A stretch of 7,226 nucleotides of DNA, from the NCBI GenBank assembly GCA_005881295.1, contig VBHS01000223.1:1-7226 (forward strand). The letters run 5' to 3'. Origin of the DNA: Chloroflexota bacterium. GTDB taxonomy: Bacteria; Chloroflexota; Ktedonobacteria; Ktedonobacterales; Ktedonobacteraceae. Below are positions 1 to 6,807 of the stretch, one piece after another. Under the pieces are notes generated by a model. The model was not told where the DNA came from, ran no database searches, and worked only from the letters and a program-made list of their open reading frames with translations. A program made the position numbers and the translations under genes. Numbering within the stretch: position 1 is the first letter of the stretch; each line of letters begins with the position of its first letter.

Positions 1-180
1 ATACATGTACCCCAACGTTTTATAGCATAGACATGCTGGGGGAAGAGTTCTGCTGCAATGGGGGTATCGCAGAAAACAGCCGGGTAGGTATTTTGGGTGA
101 TATCCTGGCTGTGTTCAGGGAACGCATGAGACAATAAGAACACACAAATCTTCGGGAGCAATGCGCAAGAAGAGCAGGAC

Positions 181-3100
181 ATGAGTCAATGTTTGCGTTG
201 CAGCAAGCCTCGTGAGGCGGCCTCAGTATTTTGTGAAAGTTGTCGGTCGCTCTTACGAAGCCAGCTGGGGCAGTCAGCGGATATCGTTAAGGAGGAGACG
301 CTAAAGCTTTCTCCTGTCATCGCCGTGCCTCCTAAACATGTTGAGGTTAGCGACGATCCACTGGAACGTATTACCGGCCCCCAACCAGCCGTCCCCCAAT
401 CTCAACCTGAACGCCTGGATACTCCTCCACACGAAGCTCCAATAGCGCCAGAAGAATACGGCAACGGGTACGTTGTGGAGCACACTGTTAAGAGCCTCAC
501 TGAGGCTGCCAGGCGTATTGCCGAGATTGAACAGGGCAATCGCCGTATGCTGCATGCATCGCGATTATCGCCAATTCGCGATATTTCCGCCGATATCCAG
601 CGCAATAGCACTCCTTTGCCGCAGATCTCGAAGAATTCTTCGGCTGAACAGGAAAAGGACCTGGGGAAACATATTCCCGATCACTGGCCATGGCTGCAAC
701 CGGATGGCGATTCCGATGAGAGCGAAGATGATACCTGGTCGAATCGGACAGACCCTTTGATGGCGCGGCACTTCCCAAACAGCGCCGAGATTGCCCGCAT
801 TGAGGAAGATGATTGGCGCCGCGCTGTCGCGGAGGGATTGGTTACCCTCCCTCTGACCCCGCAGCTTGTTAAGCGAGCTAAACACCCTCGCATGCATATG
901 ACCTTTGTCGTCCTGGTCATACTGGCGATCATCGCTTTTGTGACGGATGGAGCCCTGATTTCTGTCGCATTTTTACACCCCCGCCATTCAGTCAATGTGT
1001 CCAATGGCCCACCCTCGCTGACCCTTTCCTCAAATGTGGCCAGAATAGGTCAGACAGTCATGCTGCATATCCATCATTTCTCTTCCTTCACGCATGTCTA
1101 TTTAACCCATGATATTCAGGAATCGGTGCAACTGACCGGCGGCTCTGCTCTTATCAAAATTGATTCAAACGGATCCGCTGATGTGAATATGCTCGTTGAT
1201 GCCACCTGGACTCCTGGCTACCACACGATCGAGGCTGAAGATATCTCAACGCGCTATACAGCCAGCGCTACATTACAAATCATCGGCTCCGGGCCCACGC
1301 GCCCGTCACATCTGCTCATCGATACAACTTCGCTTGATTTCGGCGCTGACTACCTGGGAGCAAACACTATCCAATCGCTGACCCTGCATAATTCAGGCGG
1401 TGGCTCGATCTCATGGGCGGCAAATAGTGATCAACCCTGGCTACTGCTCTCTCCCCCTCAAGGTATGTTCAGTGCGAGTCAGACCATTGCTGTTGCCGTT
1501 GAACGCGCTAATCTCAAGCCAGGAGATTACAAGGGGACAATTACCTTTACTTCCAACATCGGTGAGGCCCAGTGGGTACACGTAACCATGACGGTGCGTC
1601 CATTGCCTGCTAATCCAGGGCCAGTGCTGGAAGTGATACCGCCTGTGCTCTCGTTTACCGCGCTCGATGGCGAGGCCGATCCCCCCGCGCAGATGTTGAC
1701 GGTCAGCAACCCAGGCACACAGCCTTTGGATTGGTCGATAACCGCGAATAACGCGCTCCCTGTGGCGAGCCAGAGCCTGCTGCCCATCATGTTTGATGCG
1801 AGTAGCAACTGGTTAAGTACCGATGTGTCTTCGGGGGTCGTGGTCCCTCGCTCGAGCAGCCTGCTCCATTTGATTGTCCATAGCCGCGCCCTGTTGCCTG
1901 GTGTCTACACCGACGTGCTTTCAATCTCGGCCGGTCATGGAGTCTATAATAGCCCACAGACCATCAGTGTCTCTCTCACTATCTTGCCGCGTTGCGGCTT
2001 GACTCTGAGCGCTGGCAGTATGTCCTTCACGGCCGTTTTGGGTCAGAGCAATCCGAGCTATCAATCGCTGAGTTTGAGCGCCAATTCGAGTTGCTCTGGA
2101 ACAGTCAATTGGAAGGCTCTCTCCGCCGCTAACTGGCTGTCACTCACACCCGCCAGCGGGCAAATAAAAGGTTCCACAAACGCCGTAACTGCGATTGGGG
2201 TGAATGCCTCCATTCTAAGACCTGGAACCTACAATAGCTATATTATTGTTACAGTCGCACAGAGCACGCAGACGGTTATGGTGCAGTTGATCGTCCAGGC
2301 GCCTCCATCACCTTCCGCGCCAATTATGGGAGCCACACCCCTCAGCCTTAACTTCAGTACGACGCAAGGTTTGCCGAATCCCCCGGGCCAGGTCGTAACG
2401 ATTACCAATACCGGTAAAAGCCAACTCAGCTGGCATACCACCGTCAATATCATGACTTCCTGGCTCGCTGCCAGTCCTACAGGTGGAAGTATCGCTCCCG
2501 GTCAGACTGGCCAGGTAACCATCAGTATCTATACTGCTAATCTCACTCCCAATACCTACGTGGGACAGGTCGTCTTCGTCGGTGCAGATAGTAATGGTGC
2601 TCCTGCTGCTGGCAGCCCTCAGACGATTACCGTCAATCTACTGGTGCTTCCACCCTGTACACTGCAGCCGCCTTCGTTGAGTTCTTTAGCCTTTAGTGCT
2701 ACCCAGGGCAGCTCTAACCCGGGCCCTCAGTCGGTTTCAATCACAGGTACCGGTAATTGCGCCTGGCCGCTGAGCTGGCATACGACTCTCACAAACCCGG
2801 CTAGCTGGTTGGCATTGGCACCTGCATCCGGCTCCCTGGTGGCTAGTGGTCAATCTGTCCCCATAACGGTTTCCGTGAACACTGCTGGCTTAAACGCTGG
2901 CACGTATAGTACCCGGGTCTCGCTAAGCGCGACAGATGGTTCGAATACTGCTGCACAGGGTAGCCCACGATTCTTCACTGTGACGCTGACCGTCCTGCAA
3001 CCATGCCAGTTGCAGGTAGGGCCGCCGAACCTGATGCTCTCCGGTGTCCAGGGTCAGTCGTCGTCATCCACCCAGAACCTCTCGCTGAGTGAGACTGGCG

Positions 3101-3615
3101 CCTGTGCTCTTCCCGTAACCTGGCAAGCGCAAGGTGATTCAGGCAGTAGTGGCTGGCTTGTTCTGGGTCCGCCGGCATCGGGGACAGGCAGCGCTACCGT
3201 ACCGGTTGGCGTCAATCCTCGAAACTTGTCACCAGGGATTTATTCTGGCACGATTACCGTCTCAGCCTTTGGCAATGGTGGGGCGATCGTTCAGAACAGT
3301 CCACAGACTGTCAATGTCACTTTGACGGTCACCGGCTATACCTTCAGTGGGTCCGTCATTGCCTGTTCCGATAGCAATTGTACATCCAGCAAACGACTGC
3401 CTGGGTCTAGCCTGAACCTGTTGAATAATTCAACGAATCAGACAATCATCGTTACTGCTGATGGCTCAGGTAACTTCTCATTTGCTAATCTTGCTCTGGA
3501 CTCATACACGCTAACTGTTAATGGGACTGATGGCACCATCAGCTACCTTGGCACGGTCTCCTTTAACCTGACAGGTGATAAGCTGAGTTTCCCCGCCAAT
3601 GTCTATCCCCATTGA
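181..3615 (+). CDS. Zinc-ribbon, single-pass membrane protein with six exported BACON/Ig-like repeats
   Basis: Seen: residues 4-21 form a CxxC-x10-CxxC zinc ribbon (C4, C7, C18, C21). Residues 22-237 are a low-complexity, mostly acidic linker, with seven acids in ten residues at 175-184. A hydrophobic helix spans about 241-265, preceded by KRAKHPR, so the positive-inside rule puts the N terminus in the cytoplasm. A beta domain (about 278-368) follows, then six repeats at about 376-473, 482-602, 605-706, 715-823, 826-939 and 942-1050. These carry the pattern LxF, NxG, LxW, WLxxxP, GxY and a terminal VxLTV. Residues 1052-1144 resemble a carboxypeptidase-regulatory/Cna-B-like beta domain. There is no N-terminal signal peptide. 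The ATG is chosen because the ribbon begins three residues later; a purine run (167-174) could serve as the ribosome site. BACON domains elsewhere are linked to carbohydrate or mucin binding, but the ligand here is unknown. The next gene is an architectural paralogue. Surface adhesin or sensor is inference. Confidence 0.9.
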   Translation: MSQCLRCSKPREAASVFCESCRSLLRSQLGQSADIVKEETLKLSPVIAVPPKHVEVSDDPLERITGPQPAVPQSQPERLDTPPHEAPIAPEEYGNGYVVEHTVKSLTEAARRIAEIEQGNRRMLHASRLSPIRDISADIQRNSTPLPQISKNSSAEQEKDLGKHIPDHWPWLQPDGDSDESEDDTWSNRTDPLMARHFPNSAEIARIEEDDWRRAVAEGLVTLPLTPQLVKRAKHPRMHMTFVVLVILAIIAFVTDGALISVAFLHPRHSVNVSNGPPSLTLSSNVARIGQTVMLHIHHFSSFTHVYLTHDIQESVQLTGGSALIKIDSNGSADVNMLVDATWTPGYHTIEAEDISTRYTASATLQIIGSGPTRPSHLLIDTTSLDFGADYLGANTIQSLTLHNSGGGSISWAANSDQPWLLLSPPQGMFSASQTIAVAVERANLKPGDYKGTITFTSNIGEAQWVHVTMTVRPLPANPGPVLEVIPPVLSFTALDGEADPPAQMLTVSNPGTQPLDWSITANNALPVASQSLLPIMFDASSNWLSTDVSSGVVVPRSSSLLHLIVHSRALLPGVYTDVLSISAGHGVYNSPQTISVSLTILPRCGLTLSAGSMSFTAVLGQSNPSYQSLSLSANSSCSGTVNWKALSAANWLSLTPASGQIKGSTNAVTAIGVNASILRPGTYNSYIIVTVAQSTQTVMVQLIVQAPPSPSAPIMGATPLSLNFSTTQGLPNPPGQVVTITNTGKSQLSWHTTVNIMTSWLAASPTGGSIAPGQTGQVTISIYTANLTPNTYVGQVVFVGADSNGAPAAGSPQTITVNLLVLPPCTLQPPSLSSLAFSATQGSSNPGPQSVSITGTGNCAWPLSWHTTLTNPASWLALAPASGSLVASGQSVPITVSVNTAGLNAGTYSTRVSLSATDGSNTAAQGSPRFFTVTLTVLQPCQLQVGPPNLMLSGVQGQSSSSTQNLSLSETGACALPVTWQAQGDSGSSGWLVLGPPASGTGSATVPVGVNPRNLSPGIYSGTITVSAFGNGGAIVQNSPQTVNVTLTVTGYTFSGSVIACSDSNCTSSKRLPGSSLNLLNNSTNQTIIVTADGSGNFSFANLALDSYTLTVNGTDGTISYLGTVSFNLTGDKLSFPANVYPH
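1306..3330 (+). repeat. Six tandem BACON/Ig-like domain repeats (protein level) in the first large gene
   Basis: Six consecutive units of about 98-121 residues can be aligned by eye within residues 376-1050 of the encoded protein. Each opens with a strand ending in LxF or a similar core, has an N-x-G or equivalent turn before an LxW strand, then WLxxxP-x-x-G, then L-x-P-G-x-Y, and closes with a VxLTV strand. The second unit is the longest, with an insertion around residues 523-541. Units 3, 5 and 6 have a cysteine at the start and another 33-34 residues later. The DNA copies are well diverged, so this is old duplication rather than recent expansion. Confidence 0.8.
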
Positions 3616-3671
3616 TGCATCAAGGCTTCAACCCTGTTTTGCCTTCGAAGGTTCTCTTATCTCACATGATA

Positions 3672-3680
3672 TGGTACAAT
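3672..3680 (+). promoter_or_regulatory. Candidate extended -10 promoter element for the second large gene
   Basis: TGGTACAAT matches the extended -10 consensus TGnTATAAT with one mismatch. It lies in the 136-base gap between the two large genes and would give a leader of roughly 65 bases. No good -35 hexamer is seen at the usual spacing, which an extended -10 can tolerate. It lies within an imperfect CACAT/ATGTG dyad (3663-3667 and 3681-3685). The call is by eye only, and read-through from the upstream gene is equally possible. Confidence 0.3.
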
Positions 3681-3751
3681 ATGTGTTACTATACCAGCAT
3701 GTATCATTGGTTATCCGCTGAACATACCATCGACACACCTGAGACACCTGT

Positions 3752-6271
3752 ATGCAAACAAAACGTTGTGCTAACTGCCATAAATTGTCACGTGCAGAAG
3801 CTGTGACCTGCAGTCGCTGTGGGCAATCCTTCGCAGGAAACACGACCAGGGTTTCTACCAGGAGCGCTCTCACCGCTCCGAGCGGCAAGAGAAGCGCAGT
3901 GGTGGAGAGGTCGGCGCTTCGCACCCGGCGACGAACAATTCCTCCTGCATCTCCGCACCGTGCCGGGCATTACTCGGGCCTGCATCCTGAAGATCAACCC
4001 TACCAATCGGCGATGCTCGCGGTGCAACGACCACCCGCGAGATCGTCCAACCCGGGCGCTGTTGTGCAACAGGAGAAAGAGGAGCCGGAGATCACGCCTG
4101 CCCCAGGTTTACCTCGTGATCTCCCCGAGGCTTCCTCCCTCCCCACCCTTCGACGGAGTACCACTCCGGCTGGTGACAATAAAGAAGCTCATGGTTTGCG
4201 TGCCCATCAGCGCTACCTGCCTGCGGCTGCACCTCTCAAAAAAGAGGTGATCTTTCGTGGCAAGCCTCTGTTACAGCAGCGCTACGTACCCACGCTACTC
4301 ACTATCTCATGCCTGATTTTCTTAGTCGCAAGTGGCCTGCTTGCCTACGCTTTCATCAATAAGAAGCCTGCCCCGAATTCCCAGGTACTAACCGCTATTC
4401 CGGATCAACTACGCATAGGTGATACCTTTGTCCTGGCTGGCAAAGGTTTTGGCATCAACGACCCCATTACTTTTACGTACGATCAAAATAGCGATCCTGT
4501 CTTAGATGGGAATGGAAGACCTCTTCGCGCCCATGCGGATGATATTGGCACTTTTTCTGTACAGATCATTGTGCCTGCCAACTGGTCAGTGGGACAGCAC
4601 ATGATTCATGCCATTGATAGCGGAAAAGATCAGACGGTGAGCGTTTCAGCAATTATAACAGTTGAACAATCATCACTGGCTCCCCCACAACTGCAGCTGT
4701 CAACCTCAAAACTAGATTTCGGTACGAGTGTTCCTGGTGTTGTCTCGAAAAAAGATTTCATCCTCATTAACGCAGGAGGGCGACAACTCACCTGGCAGGC
4801 GAGTAGCGACCAGCCCTGGCTCACCGTCTCTCCCAACACAGGCACCTTTTCAGGTCGCGGCATTACTCAAGTGGTAGTCAATGCTGGTACGCTGGCTCCC
4901 CAAGCCTATAGCGGCCATATCACCTTTATCCAGCGGGGAAGTAGCGATCGGCCGTTGATCCTCACTGTAACCATGACCGTCAAATCTGCTCCCCCGGCCG
5001 TACTGACCATTACGCCTGTTTCGTTGACCTATTCAGGAACTACAAGCCAGAATTCGGCTGACCAGGCCATTACGGTGCAAAATACTGGAGGTCGACCGCT
5101 TGACTGGAGTAGCTCTATTGTAACTGGTGATGGCGCACCCTGGCTCTCCATCAATCCTTCCAGTGGCCATCTTGCCGCGCATACCAGTCAGACAATGAAG
5201 GTGAGTGTCCAATCTCAACAGCTGGCAATAGGATCGTACCAGGGAACGATCAATTTCAAGGGCGGAACGAATCCGGCGGTGACGGTGGCTCTCAGCGTCG
5301 CGGCCCCTGGAAACTTGATCGCATCGCCGCCGTCACTCAGTTTTGCATCTGTGGGACAAAATCCCGCTGCCCAAACCATCACGTTACAAAATAGTGGCGG
5401 AGGGCCCTTAGATTGGACAGTAACAGCGGCTACAGTCGATGGAGCGAACTGGCTCAATGCAACGCCTGCCAGTGGACACCTGGAAATAAACCAGTCGGGG
5501 GCTGTAGCTATCAATATCAATGCGGCCGCGCTCAAACCCCAATCGTATCAGGGGACGCTGACATTTACCTATGGGGGAGGGCTCACAAAGCAAGTTCCAG
5601 TTTCGTTATCCGTGAGTATTCCTCTAACTGCTGTCATCAGCTTGAATCTAAGCAGGCTGAATTTCACGACGCTGCAAGGGACAAATCCCGCGCCACTCTC
5701 GTTTACGCTTAGCAATACCGGTAATGCCACGCTCAATTGGGTCATTGCGGAGGATCAGAATGGAGCAACATTTGCTCCCGTGTCTTCAGCAGCTGGTAGC
5801 CTGGCTCCCAACAGAAGCACCGGTATCGCCGTCACTCCTAACGTCGCGCAGGCAGGTGCGGGAACCCTGTACACCACTATTACCGTCGCTGATAGCGACC
5901 CCGGATCAAAAGTGCCTGCACAGAGGATAACTGTGAGTATTGTGGTGCAGGGACGGGCTCAGATCACGCTTTCAACGAGCACTATGGATTTCAGCCACGA
6001 TAATATTTTCACCGAATCAACTCAATTGCTGGATATTTCCAACACTGGCTCCAAAACGCTATACTGGGTGACAAAGTCGACAGCCTCGTGGTTGACCGTG
6101 TATACCCCTCCTGGATCGCTTAATCCGGGGAACGATATCCTGCTCGAGGTGGACTGCAATAGCGCCTCGTTATCCCCAGGTACCTACACGGCAACATTGA
6201 CAGTGAGCGATAGTGACTCAGGTCCAGCGGTTCAGCCTCAGAAGTTAGCGGTTACCCTCGTCGTCACTTGA
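3752..6271 (+). CDS. Zinc-ribbon, single-pass membrane protein with five exported BACON/Ig-like repeats
   Basis: Seen: residues 6-23 form a CxxC-x10-CxxC zinc ribbon with the same spacing as the upstream gene. The linker (24-177) is rich in proline and arginine; residues 31-70 have ten basic and one acidic residue. A transmembrane helix spans about 178-202. It is followed by an IPT/TIG-like domain (about 207-306, with GKGFG at 230-234) and five repeats at about 311-411, 415-517, 520-622, 626-733 and 736-839. The protein ends on the last strand of repeat five. Repeat one shares SDQPWL with repeat one of the upstream protein, supporting common ancestry. There is no signal peptide; the helix should act as a signal anchor with the repeats outside. 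The ATG is supported by the ribbon starting at residue 6; GAG at 3741-3743 is a weak ribosome site. It probably sits in one locus with the upstream paralogue and may be co-transcribed. Ligand and partner are unknown. Confidence 0.9.
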   Translation: MQTKRCANCHKLSRAEAVTCSRCGQSFAGNTTRVSTRSALTAPSGKRSAVVERSALRTRRRTIPPASPHRAGHYSGLHPEDQPYQSAMLAVQRPPARSSNPGAVVQQEKEEPEITPAPGLPRDLPEASSLPTLRRSTTPAGDNKEAHGLRAHQRYLPAAAPLKKEVIFRGKPLLQQRYVPTLLTISCLIFLVASGLLAYAFINKKPAPNSQVLTAIPDQLRIGDTFVLAGKGFGINDPITFTYDQNSDPVLDGNGRPLRAHADDIGTFSVQIIVPANWSVGQHMIHAIDSGKDQTVSVSAIITVEQSSLAPPQLQLSTSKLDFGTSVPGVVSKKDFILINAGGRQLTWQASSDQPWLTVSPNTGTFSGRGITQVVVNAGTLAPQAYSGHITFIQRGSSDRPLILTVTMTVKSAPPAVLTITPVSLTYSGTTSQNSADQAITVQNTGGRPLDWSSSIVTGDGAPWLSINPSSGHLAAHTSQTMKVSVQSQQLAIGSYQGTINFKGGTNPAVTVALSVAAPGNLIASPPSLSFASVGQNPAAQTITLQNSGGGPLDWTVTAATVDGANWLNATPASGHLEINQSGAVAININAAALKPQSYQGTLTFTYGGGLTKQVPVSLSVSIPLTAVISLNLSRLNFTTLQGTNPAPLSFTLSNTGNATLNWVIAEDQNGATFAPVSSAAGSLAPNRSTGIAVTPNVAQAGAGTLYTTITVADSDPGSKVPAQRITVSIVVQGRAQITLSTSTMDFSHDNIFTESTQLLDISNTGSKTLYWVTKSTASWLTVYTPPGSLNPGNDILLEVDCNSASLSPGTYTATLTVSDSDSGPAVQPQKLAVTLVVT
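4682..6268 (+). repeat. Five tandem BACON/Ig-like domain repeats (protein level) in the second large gene
   Basis: Five units of about 101-108 residues cover residues 311-839. Units 1-3 share a close pattern: LxF or LxY, N-x-G-G, LxW, WLxxxPxxG, a V-rich strand, a Y-x-G-x-I/L strand and a V-rich end. Units 4 and 5 are a distinct subtype with a DSDxG loop before the final strand (residues 714-718 and 820-824). The repeats lack the paired cysteines of the upstream protein; the only cysteine is C802 in unit 5. Confidence 0.78.
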
Positions 6272-6285
6272 GGTAGCGACCCCTC

Positions 6286-6373
6286 CAGGGCGAGCGCAAG
6301 GGTCGCCCCTACTATACACAACCTTGGCAAGCCGCTTCGTCCCATAGTAGGGGCGACCCTTGCGCTCGCCCTG
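6286..6373. repeat. Perfect 30-bp inverted repeat, nested palindrome (REP-doublet or MITE-like)
   Basis: The left arm 6286-6315 is the exact reverse complement of the right arm 6344-6373, around a 28-base spacer. Within each arm GGGCGA and TCGCCC (6288-6293 with 6303-6308, mirrored on the right) form a second, smaller hairpin with a nine-base loop. The element can therefore fold as one long stem or as two short hairpins, the layout of bacterial REP doublets. A further GCGACCC fragment sits at 6276-6282, next to the stop codon of the upstream gene. No transposase or long T-run is seen. It may also limit read-through or protect the upstream mRNA end; that part is inference. Confidence 0.85.
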
Positions 6374-6388
6374 CCTTGTTGACGCTCT

Positions 6389-6718
6389 TTGCACTCTGTG
6401 CTACACTCTGACCAGCCAACCATTACTTTTGTACGTGAAAATGTCCAGGTCGAAGTGCCGGTAGGCGACAGTGTACGCTACCCCGCGTTGGAGAACGATG
6501 TTCCCGTGTATTGTGGCATGTGGAAATACGCTAACTGTCATGGCAATGGTTTGTGCGGTACAGACCGCGTAGCGGTTTCTCCCTCGTCAAATACCAATCC
6601 CCTCACATTTATGGAAAAGTTCTGGCTGCGCGGTGATCGTAAGAAGAACCCCAATATGCGCCTCGCCTGCCAGGTAGAGGTCCTCGGGGATGTGAACGTC
6701 GATACGCAGTGCAGTTGA
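6389..6718 (+). CDS. 2Fe-2S ferredoxin-like protein with a Cys-to-Asp ligand change
   Basis: The 109-residue product is the usual size of a single-domain 2Fe-2S ferredoxin, a soluble cytoplasmic electron carrier. Seen: an N-terminal strand ITFVREN, then VEVPVGDSVR, the cluster loop at residues 49-61 (C50-x5-C56-x2-D59) and the late motif RLACQVEV with C94. Family members normally read CGTC in the loop; here it is CGTD, so the third ligand is Asp. Extra cysteines lie at 42 and 108. The start is uncertain. In this frame only TTG at 6389 or GTG at 6398 can open it after the stop at 6380-6382, and neither has a clear ribosome site. The inverted repeat ends 16 bases upstream. The gene is either a variant cluster protein or one losing function. 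A hairpin follows the stop. The partner enzyme is unknown. Confidence 0.75.
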   Translation: MHSVLHSDQPTITFVRENVQVEVPVGDSVRYPALENDVPVYCGMWKYANCHGNGLCGTDRVAVSPSSNTNPLTFMEKFWLRGDRKKNPNMRLACQVEVLGDVNVDTQCS

Positions 6719-6743
6719 ACAAGAAAAGCACTTTTGGATAGAG

Positions 6744-6780
6744 AATGGCTCTTAGCGGCGCAGCCACTGAGAGCCATTTT
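6744..6780 (+). terminator. Rho-independent-like terminator after the ferredoxin-like gene
   Basis: AATGGCTCTTAG (6744-6755) pairs with CTGAGAGCCATT (6767-6778), a 12-bp stem with one G-U pair, around an 11-base loop. A short T-run (6777-6780, then ACTT) follows on the + strand. It lies 26 bases after the stop codon and between convergent genes, so it may also serve the minus-strand gene, although the T-run on that side is poor. Confidence 0.65.
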
Positions 6781-6807
6781 ACTTACGAAGAAATGTATCT
6801 ATTCCCT

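Noticed and set aside
10..41. CCCCA...TGGGG with an inner AGCAT/ATGCT dyad, possible hairpin or upstream terminator
   Set aside because: The two short stems are separated by an unpaired stretch on one side and no T-run follows.
3..137. Open frame from the window edge to TAA at 135-137, possibly the tail of an upstream gene
   Set aside because: Only 44 codons, no recognised motif and unremarkable composition; it cannot be told apart from chance, although a real upstream gene end is possible.
497..1004. Several minus-strand frames of about 90-110 codons opposite the first gene's linker
   Set aside because: Shadows of the real gene: no domains, no starts with ribosome sites, and mutually overlapping.
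1306..3330. Possible recent tandem DNA duplication or phase-variable repeat tract in the stalk region
   Set aside because: The repeat units are clearly related as protein, but I see no long exact DNA repeats or simple-sequence tracts that would allow slippage.
3612..3651. Palindromes TTGATGCATCAA and CCTTCGAAGG after the first large gene, considered as a terminator
   Set aside because: Each is a gapless palindrome that cannot form a good hairpin, and the nearby AAGGC/GCCTT stem has five pairs and no T-run.
3612..3806. 64-codon frame bridging the gap between the two large genes
   Set aside because: Starts with TTG inside the stop region of the first gene, overlaps the zinc ribbon of the second in another frame, and has no domain or ribosome site.
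3819..4250. 143-codon frame overlapping the second gene, with an Arg-rich product and a CSRC motif
   Set aside because: It lies wholly inside the linker region of a well-supported gene. The Arg and Ser richness is what an off-frame reading of this GC-rich stretch gives.
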